Source: Peptoniphilus sp. GNH
GTDB lineage: Bacteria; Bacillota; Clostridia; Tissierellales; Peptoniphilaceae
DNA length: 64,000 nt
Assembly: GCA_021307325.1 (NCBI GenBank)
Contig: CP089931.1
Span: 1,016,979-1,080,978, forward strand
Direction: 5' to 3'
Shown: piece after piece, positions 36,689 to 46,002 of the stretch
How positions within the stretch are numbered: the stretch's first letter is position 1
How the letters are laid out: each line of letters begins with the position of its first letter
Position numbers and translations under genes: made by a program
The notes under the pieces: generated by a model
The model's input: the letters and a program-made list of their open reading frames with translations, nothing else
What the model was told of the DNA's origin: nothing
Database searches by the model: none

Positions 36689-38158
36689 TCACTTTTTCTC
36701 CCCCTGTTCCATAAGTGCATAAATTCTTTCCTTGTTTTCTATACAAACGGGAATATCATCTGCCAAAACGTGACAATCAAAGCGAATCAGACGCGAGCAT
36801 GTTTGGCAGACAAATTCATAATCGTGAGTGACAACAAATATGACTTTATTTTTTGCAAGGTCCTGAATCAATTTGCTAACTTGCTCCATGCTGTCATAAT
36901 CAAGACCCGAAGTTGGTTCATCAAAAACCACCACTTCCTTACCGCATATCATACTAACGGCTACAGCAACCCGCTGCTTTTGTCCTCCGGAAAGTGTGTT
37001 CGGATGCCGTTTACGGACAGAAAGAAGGTCCAAATCATCTAATGCTCTTTTCACCAGCGCAGGATCAGTGTATCTGATTCCAAACGTACATTCAGCTTCT
37101 ACACTATCTGCAAACAATTCGTAGTTAACATCCTGCATAACCATAAAAGATCGCTTCATGCGTTCCTTTTCATTTTGTGCATTGCCTTGCCACAAGAATT
37201 TCCCTGTGGATCCTTTATGCAACCCACATAAAGCACGAAGGAATGTCGTTTTCCCAGCTCCATTGCATCCGACAACGCCAATGATTTCACCTTTAGAAGC
37301 CTGCATTGAGATGTGACTGATAATCATCTGCTTTTTGTAAAATAGTGATACATCTTGTATTTCCAGTACAGGTTTTTGAATTGGAACATTGGCAACAACG
37401 GGATACACAGTTTCTAACGCCACAGCGCGCAGCCCCATATTCTTTCTTTCAACATCCGAGAGCTTTCTGAGTTCTGCTGACGTCCAAATTGCCTGGATTT
37501 CCCCTTCTGACAAATATACAATGCGATCTGCTATATCAAGAAGATAATAAAGGCGGTGTTCAGCAATTAAAATTGTTTTTCCCGCTTTTTTCAGAAGCTG
37601 CAAATATTTTTTTAAGTCCGCTATTGAGGCCATATCCAAGTTAGAAGACGGCTCATCCAACAAGTAAATATCCGGGTCCATTGCATACACAGACGCAAAG
37701 GCAACTTTTTGTTTTTCGCCCCCGGATAATTCAAATATATTTCGGCCCTGCAAATGACGGATATGTAAGACATCAAGAGTATTTCCAAGTCTACGATGCA
37801 ATTCCTCCGGTGGGACAGCCGCGTTTTCTATTCCAAATGCGATTTCACTGTCCACATCTACATTAAAGAACTGGGTCCTCGGATTTTGAAATACAGATCC
37901 GATTTTTTCAGCAAGTTGATATGTAGGTGTTTCAAAAACCTTCAGGTCATCCACTTGTACATCGCCATTTAACTCGCCAGGGAAATAATTAGGGATAAGT
38001 CCATTAATCAATTTTGTAATTGTTGTCTTACCACACCCAGAACGACCGCAAAGCAAAACGCATTCTCCTGTTTCTACAAATAGGTCAATATGTTTTACTC
38101 CGATTTCGGAAGCGGTTGTCCCTGCATAGGCAAAGCCAACATTTTTGAATTGGATCAT
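36689..38158 (-). CDS. ECF transporter fused double ATPase, cassette C
   Basis: 489 residues with two ATPase domains. Domain 1 has GRSGCGKTT, LSGGEKQK and IYLLDEPSS; domain 2 has GCNGAGKTT, LSGGQKQR and VVVFDEPTSG. The ATG overlaps the end of the EcfT gene (ATGA, 4 nt), and its stop lies just before the partner transporter's ATG. It corresponds to the protein at 67-1431 and to the first two-thirds of the fusion at 15398-17563. Confidence 0.93.
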   Translation of the reverse strand: MIQFKNVGFAYAGTTASEIGVKHIDLFVETGECVLLCGRSGCGKTTITKLINGLIPNYFPGELNGDVQVDDLKVFETPTYQLAEKIGSVFQNPRTQFFNVDVDSEIAFGIENAAVPPEELHRRLGNTLDVLHIRHLQGRNIFELSGGEKQKVAFASVYAMDPDIYLLDEPSSNLDMASIADLKKYLQLLKKAGKTILIAEHRLYYLLDIADRIVYLSEGEIQAIWTSAELRKLSDVERKNMGLRAVALETVYPVVANVPIQKPVLEIQDVSLFYKKQMIISHISMQASKGEIIGVVGCNGAGKTTFLRALCGLHKGSTGKFLWQGNAQNEKERMKRSFMVMQDVNYELFADSVEAECTFGIRYTDPALVKRALDDLDLLSVRKRHPNTLSGGQKQRVAVAVSMICGKEVVVFDEPTSGLDYDSMEQVSKLIQDLAKNKVIFVVTHDYEFVCQTCSRLIRFDCHVLADDIPVCIENKERIYALMEQGEKK

Positions 38159-38886
38159 ACCGCACCTCCAATCTCACCTGCGTTCAACGCCAAAAGAAAC
38201 AAGAAACAAATGATTACCAAAATATCCTGTATTCTAAATTTGATTTGTATCAGACAGGTCCGTGAATGAGGATTTTCAATGCCTCTTGTTACAGATGCAA
38301 TTGCAAGTTCATCAGCTGCCTTGGACGCAGTCATTAAAAGCGGGACATACAAACACTCAATTGTCATCCCAGGGTGATGAATAAAACCCTTAAAAGAAAG
38401 TGATACATCTCTTAAACGCATACCGTCTTTGATATAGTGCCAATCTTCTTGAATTGTCGGAATATATCGCAACATAACCGCCAACGGAATGTATATTCCT
38501 TTAGAAAGATGTGCTTTATTCATTGCTGTCAGAAATTCATTTACTCTCGTTGTGGACAGTATGATTCCAGCGAGCATTGCACAAGGATACACTTTGTAGA
38601 AAAGCCCCATCCATGCGACAAACATCGTATATACAACACCCGTATCAAGAGAGAGAACGTAAAGGGTCAGTAAATAAAATAAAGCAAAAAAGATCAGATG
38701 GCATAAAGAGCGTTTGGCTTTCCCGCATGTGCATCCAAAAAGTGTGATGAATAACACTAATAGCCATACATGCCGCAACGATGGAGCCATCGTTGCGGCA
38801 AATACAGTGATTGCAAGTAACAAGATTTTTGTGCGTGGATCAAACGTACACAATCCACTATGAATTTTTGTGTACTGTATATTCAC
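38155..38886 (-). CDS. EcfT-type coupling protein, cassette C
   Basis: 243 residues, about five to six hydrophobic helices, with the coupling motifs KDGMRLRDVSLSF (about 150-162) and ASVTRGIENPH (about 202-212), the second close to the ARG consensus and better preserved than in cassette A. It overlaps the S-component gene upstream and the ATPase gene downstream by 4 nt each. Confidence 0.87.
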   Translation of the reverse strand: MNIQYTKIHSGLCTFDPRTKILLLAITVFAATMAPSLRHVWLLVLFITLFGCTCGKAKRSLCHLIFFALFYLLTLYVLSLDTGVVYTMFVAWMGLFYKVYPCAMLAGIILSTTRVNEFLTAMNKAHLSKGIYIPLAVMLRYIPTIQEDWHYIKDGMRLRDVSLSFKGFIHHPGMTIECLYVPLLMTASKAADELAIASVTRGIENPHSRTCLIQIKFRIQDILVIICFLFLLALNAGEIGGAV

Positions 38887-39482
38887 GCTGTGATACCCGC
38901 TTTTTCAAACTGTTTCTTTAATAGCTTGCTTCCAACAAAACCGCTGAGCAAAGCAATCACTATTGTTCCGATCAACATTGTTACAAGTACGATCCAACTG
39001 GTAGATGCAAGCATACTATCAAGATATTCCTGTGTCGTTCCTTTTTCCAGCATAGTATTTACCCATGTTTGCGGGTTAATAAAATATGCAATATATGTGC
39101 CAGTTCCACCCAAGCAAAAGAATACATACGAAAGAATATTCATTTTTTTGCTTTTATAATTTGCAGTGTGTGCGACAATTTCTGCAAGTACTCCACCAAT
39201 TAAATAGCCGATTGTCATTCCAATGTGCATACCTGTTACAAAGCAAAAGATTGCCATAAGCGCACTTGCAATAAAAATGGGGCCTTTCTTTGGTACTTTC
39301 GCAACCATAAGCAAATACACTGGACCAGCAAGAAGAGCAGCACCGACAGGATAGTAGAAAGTGAGTGCTGGCATCATCGCAAACACACCACCGCTAAGGC
39401 TGATACAGATAAAGATAATTGCGGAAAAGACACCTGTTACGATAAGTTCTTTGACAGAAAGACCGGATTTCGTGTTAGACAT
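38883..39482 (-). CDS. ECF S component, MptD/Trep_Strep type, cassette C
   Basis: 199 residues from the ATG (MSNTKSGLSVKELIVTGVF) that follows TGGAGGA; a longer frame to 39512 lacks a site. About six hydrophobic helices and an ending KLLKKQFEKAGIT almost the same as cassette A (LLKKHFEKAGIV). First gene of the cassette C operon, divergent from araC. Confidence 0.86.
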   Translation of the reverse strand: MSNTKSGLSVKELIVTGVFSAIIFICISLSGGVFAMMPALTFYYPVGAALLAGPVYLLMVAKVPKKGPIFIASALMAIFCFVTGMHIGMTIGYLIGGVLAEIVAHTANYKSKKMNILSYVFFCLGGTGTYIAYFINPQTWVNTMLEKGTTQEYLDSMLASTSWIVLVTMLIGTIVIALLSGFVGSKLLKKQFEKAGITA

Positions 39483-39508
39483 TTTTTGTTCCTCCATTTT
39501 GATATATT

Positions 39509-39537
39509 CCACATTTGACTTTCTAAAATCAATGTGG
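39509..39537. promoter_or_regulatory. Inverted repeat near the start of the cassette C operon
   Basis: CCACATT (39509-39515) and AATGTGG (39531-39537) are exact complements 15 bp apart, just ahead of the first gene. A possible operator; 7-bp arms make this tentative. Confidence 0.4.
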
Positions 39538-39625
39538 TAGGCTTTGATTAGTTCCAGCTAACCGCTGTAAAAAACTATACATGAACTGATTTTCTTTCGC
39601 AACACATTCAGCCCATTGTCGTCCG

Positions 39626-39656
39626 ATGTGTCTGAAAGTATGTCTAATGTGTCTGA
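39626..39656. promoter_or_regulatory. Direct repeats at the cassette C araC (candidate AraC binding site)
   Basis: ATGTGTCTGA occurs at 39626-39635 and again at 39647-39656. The 21-bp period puts both on the same helix face, as AraC-family proteins require, with a related ATGTCT between them. The site lies just upstream of the araC ribosome site. Confidence 0.6.
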
Positions 39657-39667
39657 GGAGGATGATT

Positions 39668-40651
39668 ATGTCCGATATTGCTGCTCAATTCAATACTATG
39701 TTGATAAAAAGTGGTTTTCAGGAAATGCCACCAAATGGAAAATTTAGCTCTATTGGAAACTTTTATTGTTTGCCTGAATCATTTGGAGAGGGAATTTATT
39801 GGATATACGGTGAAAAAAACCTATTTAATATCAAAATACATGATTTCTATTTTTACGAGGATGAATTTTTCGATCAGGAAAGCCTAAACTGGCCGGAGAG
39901 CCTAAGCATCACCTATTACGAATCTGTATCTGGTGAAGAAATCATGCCTTACCGGCGCCTTACCGCGGGATGTATAAAAACATTCTTTGGAGGCCAGCAC
40001 CCATACAAGGCAATTTTTCATAAAAACATACCAATTCGGACGATTGGTATAGAGATTATGCCTGCTTACTATGAAAAGTATCTAAAAGAAGCATTTCCAG
40101 ATGAATATATAAATCCAGATGAAGCATTTCGCGAGATTGATCAAACAAATGATTTCCCTGAAATGGTTTCTCTGTTACGCAAAATCTGGAATTATAATGG
40201 AGATGGAATGGCCGCAAAACTATTCTTCCAAAGTAAAGTTTTCGAGGCTGTAGCTTTGATTCTCGAACATAACAAAAGGAGTCCAGAAAGAGGGAAAGTC
40301 CGTATTTCATCACAGGATATAAAATCTCTTGAAAATGTCGCTGCGTATATCAACGATCATTACAACAGAGAAATTCTTTTAGATAAACTAGCGCGCATTG
40401 CCTGCATGGGAACAACAAAGTTGAAAATTACATTTAAGCAGGTCTATTGCTGCACCATTACGGAATATATTCAACAGCGGCGTTTATCTCAGGGAGAAAA
40501 TCTCCTTTGCTCCACCGATTTTTCAATTGAGCAAATTGCTCTGGCTGTTGGATATAGTAATGCTGGTCGTTTTTCAAGAGACTTCAAAAAAAGTACTGGT
40601 CTATATCCTTCTGAATATCGGAAGTGGGCACAGCAAAAAAAAAATCAATAA
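39668..40651 (+). CDS. AraC-family transcriptional regulator, cassette C
   Basis: 327 residues from ATG 39668, placed 6 nt after GAGGAGG. The sensory part (about 1-225) matches the cassette A regulator (both GEGIYW/GEGLYW). The C-terminus has two helix-turn-helix units: LDKLARIACMGTTKLKITFKQ and IEQIALAVGYSNAGRFSRDFKK, then the family ending GLYPSEYRK. It is divergent from the operon, as in cassette A, and probably activates it in answer to the imported ligand. Confidence 0.88.
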   Translation: MSDIAAQFNTMLIKSGFQEMPPNGKFSSIGNFYCLPESFGEGIYWIYGEKNLFNIKIHDFYFYEDEFFDQESLNWPESLSITYYESVSGEEIMPYRRLTAGCIKTFFGGQHPYKAIFHKNIPIRTIGIEIMPAYYEKYLKEAFPDEYINPDEAFREIDQTNDFPEMVSLLRKIWNYNGDGMAAKLFFQSKVFEAVALILEHNKRSPERGKVRISSQDIKSLENVAAYINDHYNREILLDKLARIACMGTTKLKITFKQVYCCTITEYIQQRRLSQGENLLCSTDFSIEQIALAVGYSNAGRFSRDFKKSTGLYPSEYRKWAQQKKNQ

Positions 40652-40696
40652 AAACGATATAACAAATCATTCTGTTTAGAGAAGTTCCTCTATAAA

Positions 40697-41905
40697 CTAT
40701 TGAAATATCATCTTCTTTCTCTTGTGCTTAGCAGAGCAGAAGGAAAATATTTCGACATATTCGAAAATCCCCTTGCTTTTTTCTACATAATAGCAATCAT
40801 GTTTAGTTGGGCAAGAAGCGAGCGTCAGGGAATTTTTCTCTGGCGCCCATTTTATGGCACCGAATAGGAATGATAAAATCCCCCAGTTCAACTGGGGGGC
40901 AATAATGCCCTCTTTAGAGAGCCACCACCGGAGATAGGCCCTTATAGTGCCTATCTCCGGTGGTGGCTCTCCAAAATGTTTTTTAAAAGCTGAAGAAAAC
41001 TTGCCTTGATTTAAGTATACTGCTAAATCCGCTATTTCTCCGATAGACATACTTGACTTATGAATTAGTAACTCTGCTGCCGCTTCAAGACAAGTTTTTT
41101 TAATGAAACTGCCTATTGAATTTTCGGTTATATAAGCAAAACATCTTTTAAGACTTGATTCAGAAATTGCATATTTTTTTGCCAGTTCAGAAATAGAATA
41201 TCTGTCAAAAGAATTTTCCATAAGAGCTTTGTAGCATTCTTGAGTTGCTTCGTACACAGGCTCAGAAAAGGATGGAAGTTTATGTGTGTCTTTACTTTCA
41301 ACTAAACTCAGAAATAGTAATAGTTCTATTGTTTTAATTATTGAATATGGAAGCTGTATCCTCTCATCAACCCTATATAATTCACCAATAATATGATTGA
41401 TTTCATGACGAGAGCGGATAATTAACGCCGCCCCATTTTTGCACACCTTATCCCGCATTTCAAACAAATCTATATTTCCATATGGAAAATATTTTGAAAT
41501 GGACTTTTGTGCTATACTCATATCAATAAAAAGAGAAAGCCCAACATATTTTTTCATGGGAATACAAGAGTTTTCAAACGGTACTTTCCCAAGTTCTAAA
41601 ACACTTAAATCTCCTTTCCTAATAAATGCGCGTTCATTATTTTCCAGCTTAAATTCATAGCACCCTTCAAGGCAATGATCAATTTGTAAGATTCCTTCTT
41701 TAGGTGTTATTTTTTGATGTGTTGTTTCCATATTTAAGTTGTTATAAGATAATTGAATTCCTTCAAGCAAATCATAACAACGCATTTCTCCTGTACCCGT
41801 TTCGTTTCTAAAACGATAAACTTTCGCATTATCAACATTTTTCTTCTCCGAAAAAATATACCCATTGTAGGCGTTTTCGATAATACTCTTTCTATTTAAC
41901 TCCAT
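40697..41905 (-). CDS. AraC-family regulator with replaced C-terminus
   Basis: 402 residues. The N-terminal part is a sensory domain not closely like the two cassette regulators; from about 225 the AraC DNA-binding domain is good (ISELAKKYAISESSLKRCFAY, SIGEIADLAVYLNQGKFSSAFKKHFG). After HFG the usual PxxYR end is lost, and the chain continues into about 80 unrelated residues encoded by the long hairpin at 40917-40971 and an IS200-type end. The DNA-binding part is nearly complete, so some function may remain. Such GXGE-type AraC proteins often stand beside siderophore-type transporters. Confidence 0.75.
   Translation of the reverse strand: MELNRKSIIENAYNGYIFSEKKNVDNAKVYRFRNETGTGEMRCYDLLEGIQLSYNNLNMETTHQKITPKEGILQIDHCLEGCYEFKLENNERAFIRKGDLSVLELGKVPFENSCIPMKKYVGLSLFIDMSIAQKSISKYFPYGNIDLFEMRDKVCKNGAALIIRSRHEINHIIGELYRVDERIQLPYSIIKTIELLLFLSLVESKDTHKLPSFSEPVYEATQECYKALMENSFDRYSISELAKKYAISESSLKRCFAYITENSIGSFIKKTCLEAAAELLIHKSSMSIGEIADLAVYLNQGKFSSAFKKHFGEPPPEIGTIRAYLRWWLSKEGIIAPQLNWGILSFLFGAIKWAPEKNSLTLASCPTKHDCYYVEKSKGIFEYVEIFSFCSAKHKRKKMIFQ
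40880..40898. mobile_element. Solo IS200-type end hairpin
   Basis: CCCCCAGTTCAACTGGGGG matches the hairpin of the intact IS200 copy at 8065-8083 in 17 of 19 positions. No transposase gene lies near it, so it is a leftover end or a small non-autonomous derivative. Confidence 0.6.
40917..40971. repeat. Perfect 23-bp inverted repeat inside the altered araC 3' end
   Basis: The arms 40917-40939 and 40949-40971 are exact reverse complements (core CACCACCGGAGATAGG) with a 9-nt loop. It lies 20 bp from the IS200-type hairpin at 40880. Confidence 0.8.
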
Positions 41906-42169
41906 ACCTTTTGTCTCGCTTCTTGATAATTTTTTGCTATTATACCATAAATATGAGCCTCCCTCTTCCCATCTCTTGTTAAATTTGATATACTGTTCTG
42001 AAAATATGCTTAATGCTTGCTATCTTAATCGTTCTTTTGTAGCAAGCACAGTAAGTGTACGGACACTTACGAAAAATTGACGAAGCAGCCCCTTGGGATC
42101 TGCTTCTTTTTTTTATCAATTTTTAACTTGTTAGGGAGACCCTAAGAACTCGAAATACATTCAACGGAT
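41906..42169. other. Junction region between cassette C and the prophage
   Basis: No gene. It holds a dyad GTAAGTGT/ACACTTAC (42052-42071), a terminator-like hairpin (42083-42115) and TTAGGG AGA CCCTAA (42132-42146). The prophage recombinase genes start to the right, so an attachment site is likely here but cannot be fixed. Confidence 0.5.
42083..42115 (+). terminator. Terminator-like hairpin, T-run on the plus strand
   Basis: GAAGCAG..CTGCTTC with inner CCCC/GGGA pairing, then TTTTTTTT. It faces rightward, away from cassette C. Confidence 0.6.
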
Positions 42170-43753
42170 TTAATCAATCCTTATTCTATCAATATTTATT
42201 TCTATCCCTGATTTGAAGGTAATTTTAAATTTATCATCAAATATTTTTATCTGTTTGATGTATTTCCTCACAAGTTCTTCATCATATTCTGTTATCTCTC
42301 TGCTTTGAATTTTGAGAAATTTCTCCATATCCTTGATGCGTCTTTTGGCATCTTCATCAAGAGCCTTTTGAACAAGCATCTTATGTTTTTCACCCTTTAG
42401 GGTATCAACTTCATTAGCAATGTCCGTATAGTCTTTCTTAGCTCTTACCTGTGCAAGGAGTTCCTTTTGTTTTACCGCAATTACTCTATTGATGGCTTCT
42501 ATTTCTTCATCGTTACTTCCAGCAACTACTTTTTCAATATTCTTTATTAGAATTTTTTCAGTATCATCAGAAGTTTTCAAAACATCATTCATGGCTTTTA
42601 CAACTGCTTTTTGTAGTTCTTCCTCTGGTATAGTAGCTGCATCACAGCTTTTTGGCCCATGCTCAACCCTTGTACAGCATCTCCATACCACCAAACGCTC
42701 TCCACGATTATTCCAAGCGACTCGCCTGTAAATATCACCGCACTTTGAGCAAATACAAAGACTAGAAAGCGCATATTTACTTGAATAGACTCGCTTTTTC
42801 TTTTTCCCTTCTCCACTAAACATATTAGCGCGCCTTAGCATTTCTTCCTGCACCTGTATGAATATATCTCTTGGAATAATGGCTTCATGGTTATCTTTCA
42901 CATAATATTGTGGCTCTGTTCCATCATTTTTTATACGAACTTTATTGATAAAATCTGTTGTAATTGTCTTTTGCAGTAGTGCGTCACCAATGTACTTTTC
43001 ATTCTCCAGAATTCCTTTTATGTTAGAAACATGCCATTTAAGATGTCCTGCTCCATTTTTTATTTTATCCCTCTGGAGTCCTGTCGCAATTTCTCTTAGA
43101 CTTGATCCAGCTAGATACTCACGATAGATTCTTTTTACAACCTTAGCCTCTTCCTCATCGATAATCAGATTGCCATCTGCATCTTTGGTATAGCCTAAAA
43201 ACCAGTTTGTGTTAATCTGTACTTTTCCCTCTTGATACCTAAACTGTAGACCCATCTTAACATTCTGAGATAATGAAGCTGATTCTTGCTGAGCAAGTGA
43301 TGCCATAATGGTAAGAAGAAGTTCACCGCTTGCTTCCATAGTATTTATATTTTCTTTCTCAAATATGATAGGTATGTTGCTGTCTTTTAGCTGCCTTACA
43401 TACTTCAGGCAGTCTATGGTATTTCTTGCAAATCTACTGATGGATTTAGTTATAACCATATCCACTTTACCTGTCATGCAGTCATTAATCATCTCATTAA
43501 AGCCTTCACGCTTTTTGGTATTTGTGCCCGATATACCATCATCCGCATAAATTCCAGCAAATTCCCAATCACTATTTCTAGAAATATAGTCCGTATAGTG
43601 CTTCATCTGCATTTCATAACTTCCAGCTTGCTCCTCGCTATCAGTACTAACTCTACAATAAGCTACTACCTTTAACTTAGGTTTTTCTTTTTGATTACTT
43701 ATCGAATTCCCCGGTCTTTTCCTAGCGGGAATAAGCATTACATTCTCATTCAA
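42170..43753 (-). CDS. Large serine recombinase, third gene of the prophage triad
   Basis: 527 residues. Resolvase domain with catalytic Ser in [11 protein letters not shown] (about 33-43) and [11 protein letters not shown]; recombinase domain about 175-290; zinc ribbon CSKCGD..C..C (about 340-385); then a coiled coil and a beta-rich end. GGGAGGG precedes the ATG, 2 nt after the stop of the 136-aa gene. Together with the two genes upstream it should catalyse prophage integration and excision; which of them does which is unknown. Confidence 0.92.
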   Translation of the reverse strand: MNENVMLIPARKRPGNSISNQKEKPKLKVVAYCRVSTDSEEQAGSYEMQMKHYTDYISRNSDWEFAGIYADDGISGTNTKKREGFNEMINDCMTGKVDMVITKSISRFARNTIDCLKYVRQLKDSNIPIIFEKENINTMEASGELLLTIMASLAQQESASLSQNVKMGLQFRYQEGKVQINTNWFLGYTKDADGNLIIDEEEAKVVKRIYREYLAGSSLREIATGLQRDKIKNGAGHLKWHVSNIKGILENEKYIGDALLQKTITTDFINKVRIKNDGTEPQYYVKDNHEAIIPRDIFIQVQEEMLRRANMFSGEGKKKKRVYSSKYALSSLCICSKCGDIYRRVAWNNRGERLVVWRCCTRVEHGPKSCDAATIPEEELQKAVVKAMNDVLKTSDDTEKILIKNIEKVVAGSNDEEIEAINRVIAVKQKELLAQVRAKKDYTDIANEVDTLKGEKHKMLVQKALDEDAKRRIKDMEKFLKIQSREITEYDEELVRKYIKQIKIFDDKFKITFKSGIEINIDRIRID

Positions 43754-43755
43754 CT

Positions 43756-44166
43756 CTATCCCTCCCTAATCAAACTATATACATATTCTGCCTGCTTATA
43801 TGGATCATCAAATTTCAGCTCTGCTCTGCAGCACTTAAATTCCGTAACAGGCACAAACGCTTCTGAAGGACTAATTTCTTTGATTCTGTTCCTTTGAATC
43901 GTATTATTTTTTCTAGCTTCTTGAACCTTATTAAATAGATCTTCATCTATCAATTCTGGATAAAATTCTGTTCCAAGATATACCGTATTTCTTAATATCT
44001 TTCCAATGGAACTATGTGTTTTATCTATTCCTACAGCTTTTGCTGATGCCCTCATTGAGTTACATTCAAGATATTTTTTATATAGAGCAATCACCTTCTC
44101 AGCCTCTGGTATATAGATAATACCTTTTGCATTCTCTACTCGGTATCCATATGGTATGTGTGTCAC
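43756..44166 (-). CDS. Small recombinase-domain protein, middle gene of the triad
   Basis: 136 residues from GTG 44166, which overlaps the stop of the gene before it (GTGA) and follows GAGGAGGTG. It has the recombinase (PF07508-like) domain only: [20 protein letters not shown] and [20 protein letters not shown]. There is no resolvase domain and no catalytic Ser, so it cannot cut DNA alone. It may act as a DNA-binding partner or directionality factor for its two neighbours. Confidence 0.85.
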   Translation of the reverse strand: MTHIPYGYRVENAKGIIYIPEAEKVIALYKKYLECNSMRASAKAVGIDKTHSSIGKILRNTVYLGTEFYPELIDEDLFNKVQEARKNNTIQRNRIKEISPSEAFVPVTEFKCCRAELKFDDPYKQAEYVYSLIREG

Positions 44167-45728
44167 TTTACTATCACCTCCTCTGTTAAATTTAAGCCGC
44201 ACTTCAGATGAAAGGTGAATTTAAATCTATCTTCTATCGTGATCTTCTCAACAAATTCCGAAAAAGTATCATCAATAAAATCTTTGATACAATCACTTTT
44301 GTTTATAAATCTTAGTAGTTTTTGGGCTTCATTTAGATGAGTTAGATCTCCACTAACAATTGATGAAAGACTTGCTTTTTCCTTTTCAAGTTCATCAAGC
44401 TCCAAGGAAATATTATTGTTTTCTGCGTAAAATACATCTAGCTCTATATAACCACTACTTAATAGCTTTGTTAGTACCTGAGCTTGTTCATTCAGCTTTT
44501 CTATTTTTTCATCAAGTTCTAAAATATGCCTTAGCCGATCCTTGTTATTGCCACCTCGCAAAGTGTCTACAAAAGGCTTCAGCATAGTATTTTTGCCTGC
44601 TATAAGCTTATTCATCATTTGAACATATGCTGCTTTGATATGTTCTTCTCTTATATACTTCATGTTGCAGCTTTTCTTATCTTCAATATGCCTAACGCAG
44701 GTCCATACAGCATAGTCTCCACTTTGTGCATATCTCATACACCTTTTTACTTTTGAACCACATTCTCCGCAATATATCTTTCCGGAAAGAGCGTATCTTT
44801 TTTGATATTTGTTATCTGAACCATCTATATTTTTTTCTTTTCTTCTCTGACCTACTACTGTTTTTACCAGTTCAAAATCCTCATGGCTAATAATAGGTTC
44901 GTGGTGATTTTTCATCATATATCTGACCTTTTCTCCACGATTTTGATGTCTGTTAAAATTTTCGTCTGTATAGGTTTTTTGAAAGATAACATCTCCTGTA
45001 TATTTTTCATTCTTTAAAATAGCTTGAACTGTTGAAGAGTGCCATTTGCTGTTTTTCTTTGTAGCTATGCCTCTTTTGTTTAGTTCATTCGCTATTAGAT
45101 ATGATCCCAATCCTGATATTGCCATTCTAAAAATTTCCTTCACAATCTCAGCTTCACTAGGAACAACAACCATCTTTCCATCAACATTTTCATAGCCGTA
45201 GGGTGGAGAGGAAATAACATAAGTCCCATTTTCAAACCTTCTTTTTAACGACCATTTGCTATTTTCCGAAATAGATCTTGATTCGCTTTCTGCAATAGAA
45301 CTTAGAATTGAAAGCATAAGTTCTGAGCTCATATGCTCAGTATCTATATTTTCCTTTTCAAAATAGATGGCTACTCCAAGCCCTGTAAGTTTTCTTACCA
45401 TTTCAAGGCAGTCCACTGTATTTCTTGCAAATCTACTGATAGATTTTGTAATAACCCTATCAATTTTTCCTTTTTCACAATCATCAAGTAATTTCAGCAG
45501 GCTCTCCCTTTTTTCTATTTTTGTTCCACTGATACCTTCATCAAAATATAGCCCTGCGTATTCCCAGTAAGGATTTGCCTTTATGTAATTTTCATAGTGT
45601 TCTTTTTGCACTTCAAGACTAAGGAGTTGTTCTGCACTTTCTGTTGAAACTCTAGCATAGGCTGCTACTCGCATTTTCTTAACTCTGTTATTTTGCTGTC
45701 TTTTCTCTATTTTTGTTATCTTTGCCAT
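44163..45728 (-). CDS. Large serine recombinase, first gene of the triad
   Basis: 521 residues from the ATG after AGGAGGTGAG; a frame to 45785 has no site. Catalytic Ser in YARVSTESAEQ (about 26-36), SRFARNTVDCLEM, recombinase domain (GTYVISSPPYGYENVDGKM.. in segments), zinc ribbon CGECGSK..C..CNMKY, and coiled coil. It overlaps the middle gene by 4 nt. Clearly related to, but distinct from, the third-gene recombinase and the recombinase at 28827. Confidence 0.92.
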   Translation of the reverse strand: MAKITKIEKRQQNNRVKKMRVAAYARVSTESAEQLLSLEVQKEHYENYIKANPYWEYAGLYFDEGISGTKIEKRESLLKLLDDCEKGKIDRVITKSISRFARNTVDCLEMVRKLTGLGVAIYFEKENIDTEHMSSELMLSILSSIAESESRSISENSKWSLKRRFENGTYVISSPPYGYENVDGKMVVVPSEAEIVKEIFRMAISGLGSYLIANELNKRGIATKKNSKWHSSTVQAILKNEKYTGDVIFQKTYTDENFNRHQNRGEKVRYMMKNHHEPIISHEDFELVKTVVGQRRKEKNIDGSDNKYQKRYALSGKIYCGECGSKVKRCMRYAQSGDYAVWTCVRHIEDKKSCNMKYIREEHIKAAYVQMMNKLIAGKNTMLKPFVDTLRGGNNKDRLRHILELDEKIEKLNEQAQVLTKLLSSGYIELDVFYAENNNISLELDELEKEKASLSSIVSGDLTHLNEAQKLLRFINKSDCIKDFIDDTFSEFVEKITIEDRFKFTFHLKCGLNLTEEVIVK

Positions 45729-45789
45729 CGTCTCACCTCCTTTTTGGTCAGTACTATATATCACTCTAAAGACACTATTTATCAAGTTA

Positions 45790-46002
45790 TTAATCTAGTA
45801 TTTCCTTATAAAACGGCTCAAAATTGAGCTTATTAAGCTCGCTAATCTGCACCGCTTCATCTTCTGAAATTAATCCATTATCTACTAGCCTCTTTGTCAG
45901 CATTTGTGCCACTTCATATTCAAAGTCTTTTTGCATACTTTCTTCTGTAAATTCCCTTGATGGTGTATCAGATCTAATTTGATTATTGCTAGTTATCTTC
46001 AT
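45790..46002 (-). CDS. SHOCT-like small protein of the recombinase operon (70 aa)
   Basis: 70 residues from the ATG (MKITSNNQIRSDTPSREF) that follows GGAGGTGAG. The second half (EYEVAQMLTKRLVDNGLISEDEAVQISELN) is a short helical SHOCT-like motif. Small proteins of this kind precede tandem recombinases in clostridial elements and may be excision factors; that role is not proven. The gene overlaps the zinc-finger gene by 14 nt. Confidence 0.75.
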   Translation of the reverse strand: MKITSNNQIRSDTPSREFTEESMQKDFEYEVAQMLTKRLVDNGLISEDEAVQISELNKLNFEPFYKEILD

